Source: Primulina eburnea
Taxonomy: Eukaryota > Streptophyta > Magnoliopsida > Lamiales > Gesneriaceae
Length of the DNA stretch: 64,000 nucleotides
Assembly (NCBI RefSeq): GCF_022965805.1
Contig: NC_133116.1
Location: 3,720,001 to 3,784,000, forward strand
Direction of reading: 5' to 3'
Every line of letters starts with the position of its first letter. Positions within the stretch are counted from its first letter, which is position 1. Positions 48,951-60,090 of this stretch are shown piece by piece. The translations under genes were made by a program, and so were the position numbers. The notes under the pieces were generated by a model. The model had not been told where the DNA came from, made no database searches, and was given only the letters and a program-made list of their open reading frames with translations.

Positions 48951-51940
48951 TGGTGATACGGCGGGATGGTGAAGAAGAAATGGGCTGTCAATTCATCCTT
49001 AATGGCATTCTACGCATTCGCAGCAACCTTAATATGCTGGGTTGGGTGGGGATACCGCATGTCTTTCGGTAACTGGTAGGTTTCTGGGGGAAACCTGCTG
49101 TGGCGATGGAAGTAGATTTCCTTCTGGGCCAGCTTTTCTTGGGTACTTCCCGATCACGCCGGTTTGCTGGGGAGGATGAACTTTGTGGCGTGGATGATAT
49201 TTGTGCCTCTTTGGCATACGTTTTCGTACACGGTGGGGGCGTTAGTGTATGGAATTCGAATGGGTGGTTAGCTAAGATGGGAATGATTGCTTTCGCCGGA
49301 GGGCTCGTTATCCATCTTTCATCTGGTGTTGCTGGCTTCACCGCTGCTTACTGGGTAAGATTCATTAACTTTATATCTCGATTTTTTTATCAGACTATGG
49401 AACCGGGGTCACGATCTTTCGATGTGTGTTGGGTTAGATCTTCGTACTAACGCACTAATTTACAAACCATGTTAATTACCGATAAGCCGCATTGGACAAC
49501 CTATATGCGATGTGCTCGCCCGACAAGGTGTTAGAGAAATCCAACTCCTAAATACGTGTAAAACGGCATCAAACTGAGATGGTTATTGCTGACATGGTTA
49601 TTGCTCGACATTTGCATCACCGGCAAATGTTCCGCTCTTGGAGTTGTGAATGGCACGATCACTGGAACAATATAAAAAAATATATTCGATTAGTTATCCT
49701 GACATTTTTAATTGATGTTATTTTTTATATGGATGGAAACAATTATTTTCCCTTCTCCAATATTTATTCAATCCAAATATTCACTATGCCAAAAATCACT
49801 TTTTACTTCAGATAATATCTGAAGTAATAGGGTACTTAAGTGCCGAAGTATATGGACGTGAAGTAATAGATGTACTTTTTACTTCACATAATACCCGAAG
49901 TTGTAGTATTGAAAATACCGAAGTCTTTTGGCCGGTTTTGGGAGGAAAATCGGTCCAGAATTGGACCGGTGTCGAAGTAATAAATGTGTTTTATTTCATC
50001 GATTATAATGAATAATGAAGTAGTAAATTATATAACTTCCTCTTAATTATTATTTAGCGACGGAATTCATGTTAAAAACCGTCGCTATTTTGCGACGGAA
50101 TTCACACCGTCGCTATATTGCGACGGAAGTCATGTTAAATACCGTCGCTAGTGTGCGACAGAATTTATATAACAAACCGTCGCTACTTTAGCGACGGGGC
50201 TCAAATGAGTTCCGTCGCTATATGTTAGGTAAAATAAAAAAAAAAAATTAACAAATCTGTGTTATGAATTGGTGCGGTAAAATATAAAAAAATTGATAAA
50301 TCTGTGTTATGATTTGGTACAATCTGTAAGAGATAAAAATTTTAAGTATTGTAAAGTGGTAAAGTCGTGTAAGTGATAAAATTTTAAGTGTGTGAAGTTG
50401 TAAAATTATGTAAGTGAGAAAAAATTTTAAGTGTTGTGAAGTGAAGTGAAAAATTGGAGAGAATTTGTATGTATTTATAGAGAGTGGTGAAGAAAATAGA
50501 GGGAAAAATAGGCGGGATTGATTTTTTTGAAACTAGCAAACGGTTTTAGTAAAAACCGTCGCAACATTTTAAATCGGCGACGGTTAAAATGGAGGGAAAT
50601 ATATGCGGGGTGGAATTTTTTTGAAAATGGCGACAGTGTTCTGTTAACCGTCGCCAAATTTTAAATCGGCGACGGTTGACTTTTACCTGTCGCTACTTTT
50701 AGCGACGGTCAAATAACAACCGTCGCTAAATATATATAGCGACAGTTTCTCAAAAACAGTCGCTAGTTTTAAATATGCGACGGTTTTTATTTGACCGTCG
50801 CTAAAAGCAGCGACGGGTTAAATTAAACCGTCGCCGATTTTAAATTTGGCGACGGTTTAAAATACCCGTCGCATGTTTTAATCTTTTTACTTCGTTAAGC
50901 CGTATTTTCATTATTTTTTACTTCATCAAAATTGATATGCCGAAGTAAAATATATAAAAAAAATACAGTGAAGCCCGTGTTTTTAAACATCCGAAGTAAA
51001 ATATATTATTTTACTTCGCTTGTGTTATTAATGAAGTTATTGGTAATATATTACTTCGTAATTTATTTTTGCCGAAGTAACGCCTGGCGAAGTAAAATGT
51101 CATTTTTCACATAGTGATTCCCATGTTTATTTATAGTGACAATTTTTAGTTTTTTAATGATTTTTTACGATGTGAGAAAAATAATTGTTTTTCTCGATAT
51201 ATAAAATGACATCAATTAAAAATGTCAGAATAACTAATCTAATATGTTTTTTTTATTTGATACATTATTAATTTTTTACAAGTGTCATTATTAAATATTT
51301 GTAACCTCATCTAATTAAAAGTGTTACAGTAGTTATTTTATTGCTGCAGTGTCGTAGTAGCTAGTTGTCCAATGTTGGGCAGCAATCTTGATGGGCCTAA
51401 TATCAGGAAGCGTATCATGGTACACATTGACGATTCTCCGCAACAAAATAAGGCTATTAAGATACGTAGACGACACTTTTGCAATCTTTCACACCCACGC
51501 GGTGGCTGGAGCTCTAGGTGGAATTCTCACCGGCATCCTGGCCATACCTAAGCTCAGCCGACCCTTCTACATGGTTCCCGACTGGGATTATAAGTACATC
51601 GGCCTCCCATATGCCCTTCATGGGTCGAGCTCGAGCTGGGATCAGGCAAATGGGGGTTCAGCTGGTCGGAATCCTTTTCGTAGCGTGTCTAAATATTGTT
51701 GTCACGAGCCTCAATTTGTCTGTTCGTCAAGTTGTTCGTTCCACTCAGGCTTAGTGAGAAAATATTGCAAATAGGTGATAATATGGTGCATGGCTGCAAG
51801 CATATGCATTGTGGACTGATGGAGATAGATTTGAGAGTCCAAAGCTCAATTCCGTGTATGATATTGATGAGTACTCCTCAATCATGTCAAGAAGTATTGT
51901 TAGTCATGAATTGCAAAGTGTATGGTATACAGCGGCGGAG
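48951..51940 (+). pseudogene. ammonium transporter (AMT2/AMT3-like) pseudogene
   Basis: Two separated blocks of AMT protein are visible. Block one (about 48951-49353) reads [20 protein letters not shown] and WGYRMSFG, then after a TAG and a frame change [10 protein letters not shown] and FLLGQ. It then needs further frame changes for [19 protein letters not shown] and [12 protein letters not shown], ending [20 protein letters not shown]. The first membrane segment and the part before LGRMNF are missing. Block two (about 51385-51930) reads WAAILMGLISGSVSWYT, VDDTFAIFHTHAVAGALGG, then shifts frame for MGVQLVGILFVACLNIVVTS and again for LFVPLRLSEKI and GDNMVHG, with in-frame stops before it. The middle helices are absent. 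Intact members are 11-helix plasma-membrane channels for ammonium. Multiple frameshifts, stops and deletions make this a true pseudogene. A CACTA element lies between the blocks. Confidence 0.88.
49782..51116. mobile_element. non-autonomous CACTA (En/Spm-like) transposon
   Basis: 1335 bases. The left end CACTATGCCAAAAATCAC and the right end, ATTTTTCACATAGTG, are inverted repeats matching over about 27 bases up to ACTTC. The 3-bp duplication ATT sits on both sides (49779-49781 and 51117-51119), as expected for CACTA elements. The outer 150-250 bases on each side carry many ACTTC/GAAGTAA subterminal repeats, the usual transposase-binding architecture. The centre (about 50055-50880) contains about twenty copies of GCGACGG or its complement CCGTCGC in alternating orientation. 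No transposase frame is present. It is inserted in the degraded ammonium-transporter gene. Confidence 0.85.
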
Positions 51941-53514
51941 CCATATGCCTGGTGGTCCAATTTTTTTTAAAAAATTATATGTAAATTTTGGAATAATATT
52001 ATATTAGTTCGGGTAGATCAATTTAAAATATTAAAAGATTATAGAGTTTAGAATTTAAGCTCGGACAAAGTCATATTTCTGATTCCACCATCGATGAAAT
52101 ATATAAGAATTTGATCGAGTTACTCGCCTAAGGGAATCTGAAAGATATATTTTGATACAATGATGAAATAAATAAAGAATGAGAATGACGTTTCAAATGA
52201 TTTAAACTAAGTAAAACGTGAATTTAATTGGGCCCTTTTTTGTATAGAGTGATTAATATTTACTAGTAACTATTCATGTTCTCACGTAATTTAATTCTTT
52301 GAAAAAATAAATATTTTTAAAAACTACAAGAGAGGAAAAACATGCAAGTTTGATATAAATTATGGAAAAGTTTGAGAAAAATGGGAAGAAAATAGAGAGA
52401 ATGTGAACATTACTATAAGTCTTATCATTAAAGTCAAATAATAGATATTATGCAAAAGTAAAACTGGAAATAAATGGTGCCACATTGACAAAACACATCA
52501 TATTTTAATAATAAATAAGTTGAGATAAAATAATTGTTTTTAAGTTGGGTGATTTGACATGAAAAATTATATTTTTAGTCATGTACTTTGTATGTTTGTT
52601 AATTTTGGTTATGTCGGATAAATCACGGTTTTATTTCACAAATTCACACTTTTTTTAGTTTTGTTTACTAAATTTTGGATGTTGCGCTAGAAAATAATGA
52701 TGTGATATATGAAAATAATATGTGGTATCTGACGTTGGTGACGATACATCAACATTCTAGTGATATTAAGACTAAAATTGAAGAAAATGAAAATTATCGG
52801 ACTAAAACCTGTGAATTATTCAACATGTTAAAAAGAAAAAAAGTTGCAAATTGTAAAAACAAAAATGTGATTTTTCCTGATTTAGTGTATAGTTTTAAAA
52901 CTATTTGAGTTATATAAAAAATGGGAGGAACACAAAGCATTCCCAAATCACACTTATAATTTATGTTTTAAAAAAAGTTAATAATTTTTTTTAAAAAAAA
53001 TACAAACGGTTCTTGTATATTAATCATTTAAAAGACAAGGCTAAACTATCTTTTTAATTGTGTTTTAAAACATAAATCAGTTCTTTAAATTACTTTAAAC
53101 TTAAATTATTTTCTAATTTAAAAGGACACGATTTTCGATGAATCGGTGAATTTGTGTCACATTTATGTATAGTACATCTATCAATGCTCCTCAACTGGCA
53201 ATCATTCAAAAGAAGTATTTATCACGTGTCATTTTTTGTCATCAATAATTTTTTTTTGGTGGACCAATATCAGAAATTGTATTCTCCGAATCGACATATT
53301 TTATTTGCTTCGAATTTGGATAACTCACCTGACCTGACATTTTTACGTGGTAAACGATAACAAGTCCAGCTTGAAAACATGTGGACTTAGTAAACCTCGA
53401 CTAAGAATTTCATACCCCACCAAGCTTCGCTTGGATAACTAACCTCAATATTTATATTATAATAATGTACTTAAAAAAGATACTTCTATTTGTGTTATTA
53501 CACAATATTTATAT
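51941..53514. other. AT-rich intergenic DNA, no gene seen
   Basis: Long AT-rich stretch after the transporter relic. A 77-codon frame at 52675-52908 has no recognisable domain and resembles transposon-derived sequence; I do not call it. Confidence 0.45.
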
Positions 53515-53703
53515 GGTAAAAACTTATGTGAGTTTGTCTTACAAATCGTATTTGTGATACGGATCTTTTATTTGGGTCACCCATGAAAAAATATTACTTT
53601 TTATGCTAAGAGTATTATAATAAATTTTTTATTGTGAATATGGGTAGGGTTGTCACATATCACGAATTATGACCCGTGAGATGGTCTCACATGAGACTCA
53701 CTC
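53515..53703 (-). mobile_element. 182-bp MITE, copy 7 (diverged)
   Basis: Reverse orientation, GGTAAAAACTTATGTGAG to CACATGAGACTCACTC. About 189 bases because of a small insertion (ATAATAAATT) beside the TTTTTATTGTGAATATGGGT block. Imperfect 9-bp flanks TATTTATAT and TATTTAAAT. Confidence 0.75.
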
Positions 53704-53998
53704 TATTTAAATTATAATAATGACAAGAAGTAGTAAGTAACTTTGATTTTTCTAATAAGATTTTGATTTCATAAAATCTAAAATTTAACTTCACCAGAGT
53801 CAAGCTCTTCTCATAGTTTTTTTTATTTGTTAAGATTGTGAGATTTAAACTTAACTCAACTCCAAAAGTTTGTTCAATAGAAGATGGATATTTAAGTCTA
53901 TATATACAATTCTCAATAATTTAATTCAACCTATATAAGACATCTAACACATCTCTCACGTCGATGAACGAACTTTTGGAGCGTGAACAGGTGGTCAC

Positions 53999-54531
53999 TA
54001 GAGATGACAACTTTCCTTATGGGTTTGGAGCCCCACGGGGAAAACCCGAAACGAGGATGAGGATCCTCGATTTTTTCGGTTTTGGGTTTGGGTTCGGGGA
54101 TTTTTTAAATCCCCGATGTAGTTCGGGCGGGTATATGATTATTATCCACATCTCCGAAGTCTCCGAACCCGCATCGAAAATAATATCAATAATAAAATAA
54201 TAGTAATATTAGTATTAATATTATAATAATAATATTGTTTTTTTAAAATATTAAAATATTATTAAAATTAATATTGATATTAATTTTGATATTATCTATA
54301 ATAATAATACATAATAATAAATTTTGGTTTGAGAAAATTTTCGAATCAGTCGTCGTCTTGTCATATTAATATTTTTGAAATAGAGATGGGGACGAAGATG
54401 AGAAGTTGATCCTCGAAGTTTCGCCGAAAAAGCGAGGATGGGGGCGAGGATAGGATGAGGATGGAATTCGGGGATGTTGATGAACATGGGGATGACAAAC
54501 CCGTCCCCGCTCCAGCCTATTGTCATCCCTA
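53999..54531. mobile_element. hAT-like non-autonomous element
   Basis: Terminal inverted repeats TAGAGATGACAA and TTGTCATCCCTA bound 533 bases. The flanking 8-mers GTGGTCAC and ATGGTCCT match at five positions, consistent with an old 8-bp duplication. The interior is rich in GGGGATTTTT, GAGGATGAGGAT and GGGGATG phrases. Such ends are frequent in hAT-derived plant elements. No transposase is present. Confidence 0.6.
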
Positions 54532-54978
54532 ATGGTCCTAGGACAAGCTAATATATAAAAATAGACCTTAATTTTGATACGATATTAAAATTGAGATTTA
54601 AATTTAACTTAGGACTAACTTTCGGAGTTAACACTTCATTTCATCCAAGAAATCACAGCTGTTCACATGCTAGCTTTGGAATTGGCCATCCCTTTCAGCT
54701 TCCCTGACGCGCATGTATATACACAATGTTATTCTATTATATATCATCTCATGCTATAATACGTTTAACGGCCGATGTACACACAAAACTACACAATTTC
54801 ATTTCCTTTCCTCGTTCAATACACACAGATAAAAAGAATGCACACACTTGGGTTTCAAATTTGATCAGATTTATCCGTGGCCAATTTACTTTTTTTTTTC
54901 TACTGTTATTCAAGAAAACCCATAAGTTTTTTGTGCACATAAATTAGTTTTATAGATCGAAAAAGTAAATAATAAAAG
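54532..54978. promoter_or_regulatory. presumed promoter of the GT8 gene
   Basis: Upstream of the PGSIP-like start codon; AT-rich, with a pyrimidine-rich patch at 54888-54902. No specific site can be supported. Confidence 0.35.
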
Positions 54979-57900
54979 ATGGGAGAGAGGAGAAGAAGAG
55001 GTGCATTCTTGAGTTTGGCTTTGAGTTTGGGTTTCTTGCTATTATTGTGCAAAGGGAAGACGAAGAGAACACAGAAGAATGCGTATGCCACAATGATGTA
55101 TATGGGGACTCCGAGGGATTACGAGTTCTACATAGCCACGCGTGTGATGCTGAGGTCTCTCGCAAAGCTTCAGGTCGATGCTGATCTTGTCGTTATTGCC
55201 TCCATGGATGTTCCATCCCTTTGGATTCAAGCTCTGTAAGTATATCCACCCCCTCCCCCCACCCTCATTGTTGTAATGTTTCAGAAAACTAACTTTATTA
55301 CAATATATCGATTCCCCTTTACCACAATCTACTGTCAGAGCCCTGTGAATAGAACTCTATTCAAATTAATTTGGATCAATGCGGATTCATGAGAAATGGG
55401 GATGTGGGTAAAAAAATGTTTTGTATAAATCTTGAAGCGGTGAGTTTTTTTTTTCGAAATTCATATTTGGGGAAACGCAGGCTTTTCCCCTTGTTTTACC
55501 CTTTGTCTCGTGAAAAGGAGCTATTTTGTTTGGTTGTATTTCCGATGTTGGAGAAAATATTGAGTTTTTTAAAAAATATATTAGGAAATTTTATAAGCTT
55601 CATAATATTTTATATATCTTTAGGTAAAAAAAAATAAAAAAGATTGATGCTTTTGTTTAAGTTAATACTTATATTTCCAACGGGGATTGACAATTGTCAT
55701 GACAGTTGGCAAATCAGATGGTCAAAGTATCGTCCCTTCATTGTTTTTCTGAGTGAGTCTCGTGACCGTCTCACGAATCATAATCTGTGAGACGGATCAA
55801 CCCTACCCATATTTACAATAAAAAATAATACTCTTAGATAAAAAGTAATATTTTTTAATGGGTGACCCAAATAAGAGATTAGTCTCACGAATACGACTCG
55901 TGAGACCGTCTCACACAAGTTTTTGCCTGTTTTTTTTTAAGAACTTTTGACTTTTTCTTCAATTTCATATTCTTATCCCAACCTCTCTCGTTTCTCTGTG
56001 CCTCTCAATTTTTCATTAAGAAATGTTTTATTTCTATTCAAATTAATCAATCCATGATTTTGTAAGAATTATGTTATTATGTTTTATTAAGCAATTTAAA
56101 CTTTAATTACTTTGTTTAAACAAGAAGTCTAATATGTTAATAAAATAGCATATTGCTGCATGCTACTGCGTTAATGCTATGGATTACCATGTTGAAAGTT
56201 AGTGATTGTAGGTTCTCACGTCATATGAAAAAACATATCTTAACCCGCGTGATTGTGGGTTCTCACGTCATACAGGTGTTTTTGACCTGTGGTTTACTAA
56301 CAAAGCCATACATTTGATTAATTTTTTGTCCAGGCATAGCCAAGATTATAGCCAAGATTACCAAGTCCTGCCAAAAATTATTAAAAAATATATGTGACAG
56401 GTCCGAAGATTAGTTGGGATTATCAAGGACTTGGTCTCAGATCAACAATATTGTAATCTATCCAAAAAATATCCGTGTATGATGACATGTTTTGCTAGAC
56501 TAGAGGGAATATTGGAGTCGGAGGGAGCATATTGGTTAAGATGATCGAACTAATCGATGTTATAATTCTATAGTTGTTTCAAGAATTTATCAAAATTTGA
56601 GGTCGTTTCGACGAATTCGAAATCGAGTCAAATCCATAGAAGAAGCTGATAATTTCAGTAGCAGTTACTATTACAAGATTTGAATCTGTGGCTTTGATTG
56701 GAAGTAGTTTTATGGATCCACGTTCTTTTAAACATAATGCCATCTATTCCAAGAAACTCCTCCACCCTAGAAAATTATTTCACTATTAAATTACTCGTAG
56801 ATCATTACTTGTATATATTATTTAAATTACCCTAGAAAGGAGAGGACGTCAAGTTCTCTGTCAAGTGGGTATATCATTTCTTTGCCAGCAAATGAAGGAT
56901 TTAATAATTTTATTTTTTATTTCTCCAATTTTTCAAGCAATTTTAAGTAATTATCTTATTATTCTAAACAAATACTTGGCCCTTGTATGTATCTTTTAAT
57001 AACAGGCAATTTTGTACTTGTTGAGGTTGACATTAGTTAATTTTTCCTGGACTATAACAACTTTAGGTCCATAATTATTTATTTATTTATGTTGTTCGTT
57101 TGGTGACGGAGAAAGATGTATTTGATTACCTTCATCATAAGTGATTGTGTAACATAAATTTCCATGCTCATGAATAATTCGCTATGAGGCGTCTCAAAAT
57201 CCTTACTCTATGCATTCAGATGTTTCTTGATAGTATTAAAAGCAAAACAAGAAAAGTGCAAATTTATAAACAAATAGCTCCAAGGAAATAAACGTTGGTA
57301 TGTTGCTTTTCAGAGAAGAGGAGGATGGCGCGAAGGTGATGAAAGTGGAAAATGTTAAGAATCCATATGTAAAAGATCCGAATTCGGGTTGGAGATTCAC
57401 AAAGACACTGAACAAGCTGTATGTGTGGAAGCTAGTCGAGTATGAGCGTGTGGTCATGCTTGATGCCGACAATCTCTTCCTTCAAAAAACCGATGAACTC
57501 TTTCAATGCGGGCAGTTTTGTGCTGTTTTCATCAATCCCTGCATCTTTCACACCGGTCTCTTTGTGTTGCAGGTATAACCCTTTCATCAACACCATGTAT
57601 GAAGATAGAGTTGTCAATTTGTTAATTATGAGGCTACGTAATGGATTTGTTTAGCCCCTAGTCTTGGAGAGCTCGAGGAAGACACTAACTTTTTTAAATA
57701 TGTTATCCTGTTGATACATGGGAAACATCTAATCAATATTATAGAGCAGAAATTTTGAGGTGAAATGTGTTCACTTCACAGAAATCCCATCACTAAAATG
57801 GTCGAAATTTGCAGCCATCTTTAGAGCTTTTCAACGATATGATTCATGAGTTGGAGATCGGCAGAAGTAACACTGATGGCGCTGACCAAGGATTCATTGG

Positions 57901-58980
57901 AAGCTACTTCCCAGATTTACTTGATCGACCGATGTTTCACCCTCCTTCAAATGCCACAACCCTCGATGGAACCTACCGACTTCCTCTAGGCTACCAAATG
58001 GATGCCTCTTATTATTGTGAGTAAATATTCTTAGAACCCGTGGTTTCGAAAAATCATACATAATTTTTTTGCTTTAACAGATCGCATTTGCACAGTAATT
58101 TGCATATGGTCAATCAGGGTCAAATAATTACTCAGTGACATGTTTACTCATTTATCCGGTTCCAGATCTCAAACTTCATTGGAGCGTGCCTTGTGGGCCG
58201 AACAGTGTCATCACATTCCCGGGAGCTCCATGGTTAAAACCCTGGTATTGGTGGTCATGGCCTGTTCTCCCCTTGGGCATTCAATGGCATGAACAACGGC
58301 TTCAAACTCTTGGGTAAAATAAAGCTCTCTCATAAACCATTTGCAAAACCATCTTGCTCTTGTTCCACTTGTTTTTCCGTGTCATGATCAAACGCGCCCT
58401 CTGATGCTTGTTTTGTGGTATATATGCTATTCCCAACAGCTACGATGCAGAAATGCCTATCGTGTTCATCCAAGCTATATTTTACTTGGGAGTCATGGCA
58501 GTGGCGCGTATAGCTCGCCCCAATTTATCGAAATTATGTTACCGGAGAGAAGAAAAGAGTGTTTTCCTTGTACAGACTGGCTTCAAACTGATTGCTCTAT
58601 GGTCCATTCTTGCTGCCTACATAGTTCCATTCTTCTTCGTACCTCACACAGTTCATCCAGTCATAGGCTGGGGCCTCTACTTGCTTGGGGCGTTTTCGCT
58701 TTCTTTTATGGCTATCAACGCCTTTCTTCTGCCGTTGCTACACGTACTCATGCCATGGCTTGGGATCATTGGGGCCCTTTTAGTGATGGCATATCCTTGG
58801 TATAACAATGGTGTTTCAAGGGCTCTGGCTGTTTTCGGATACGCGTTTTGTAGCTCGCCTTTTCTTTGGGTATCGTTGGTTAAAATTGTGTCATCCCTTC
58901 ATGTTTCACTAGAAAGGGAAGCTTTCTTGCCCAGATTCGGCGAAAATGCTTCGCCTTTGGGGTTCAATAAGTTGTATTAA
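54979..58980 (+). CDS. PGSIP8-like: PGSIP7/8-like GT8 glycosyltransferase with multi-span C-terminus
   Basis: Five exons: 54979-55235, 57314-57572, 57815-58016, 58166-58313 and 58440-58980. All phases agree, giving 468 residues. A signal/anchor segment (FLSLALSLGFLLLLC) leads into the GT8 fold: NAYATMMYMGTPRDYEFY, VVMLDADNLFLQKTDELF with the DxD metal-binding motif, NPCIFHTGLFVLQPS, DGADQGF and GYQMDASYYYLKLHW. FPGAPWLKPWYWWSWPVLPLG closes the catalytic part. The last exon encodes several membrane helices (VQTGFKLIALWSILAAYIVPF, WGLYLLGAFSLSFMA, MPWLGIIGALLVMAYPWY). This layout matches the plant glycogenin-like/GUX relatives PGSIP7 and PGSIP8 rather than the xylan glucuronosyltransferases GUX1-3. 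Donor UDP-sugar and acceptor are not known to me; Golgi location is inferred. Intron 1 (2 kb) carries MITE copy 8. Confidence 0.92.
55751..55927 (+). mobile_element. 182-bp MITE, copy 8, inside an intron
   Basis: 177 bases, GAGTGAGTCTCGTGACCGTC to AAGTTTTTGCC, with a small deletion of ATGTGAG-like sequence in the left end. Imperfect 9-bp flanks TGTTTTTCT and TGTTTTTTT. Same sense as the host gene. Confidence 0.8.
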
Positions 58981-59823
58981 GGAATGACAGACCACTTGGT
59001 TATATGTATTTGTATAAGAAATCTAATTCTTGGACTAGCTGTGCGCAACTATTACTTGACCCAGATCGATAATGTTATATTCTAAGAAAAAATGTATCGA
59101 AAAAACACACAATAGGTCAATGTTAAATAAAATTTTTATGAACCAAGAAAATCTCCCAAAAACGATATTTTCTTGTTTTTATTTTATGAAACCCTGCTCG
59201 CGCTCCTGCAACTTCGATTCTTACCCAAATTGCTATGTTGAGCCGACATCAGCCTCGAAATATGATCCGATACTAGTTGATCATTGCCCATCTTAACATG
59301 TTCTTACATCACAACGTAATTTCGTTTGGGAAGATCGTCTCTCTATGGTTACACAAAGTTGTAAAAACTGATCGATCGTGTATTTCGGTTGGGAGAACAA
59401 TCTCCTTACGTGATTAGTCTAAAATCTGTTGGAGTGTGTTGTAAAGTAACACATTCATTTAGTGAACGTTTGACAAAGCTTGTAAGATTTTAAAAAACAA
59501 CTTATTGTTTTGTTTTTTAAAAAAATGAGATACTTCGTATTTTTTTAAAAATAGATCTTATTTTATATTTTATTTATCCAAATATTTTTATATATCTTCT
59601 TAAATCCATATTTTATCATTACTTCTCGAATCTCCACTTTATCACTTTTTTTTAATCAATTTTAAATATGATTTTGTTCTATCTTTTATTAAGATATAAA
59701 AAACAAATATATTAATATTTGTAATCAATATTTTATTTACACACATTAAAAATTAATAAATATTTTTTTAACATTATTTTTTTGAAATATAAATTTAAAA
59801 TACTCAAATTGTAAAACTATTTT

Positions 59824-59874
<51 letters not shown>

Positions 59875-60090
59875 AAATCTCTCATCTTATAAATTTATAA
59901 AATAATTTATAAAATGTAAAAGATTTTAAAATGTTTTAAATAAATTTAGTGAAACATTTTAAAAAGTCACATATATCTTAAAATGAAGAGAAAGTAAACA
60001 AATAAATAAAATAAAATTTTATAAAAGAATATTAATTAAATAAATAGAAATCAAATTTTAAATTTTTTAAAACAAATAAATGAAAAAAGA
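58981..60090. other. intergenic DNA with TA microsatellite
   Basis: Starts with the 3' region of the GT8 gene. A (TA)n tract of about 40 bases lies at 59829-59869. No gene seen; the last part is the presumed promoter of the zinc-knuckle gene. Confidence 0.5.

Noticed and set aside
48960..49341. Possibility that the ammonium transporter is a functional gene with small exons
   Set aside because: In-frame stops, several frame changes within continuous homologous blocks and missing helices cannot be repaired by any GT-AG exon choice I could find.
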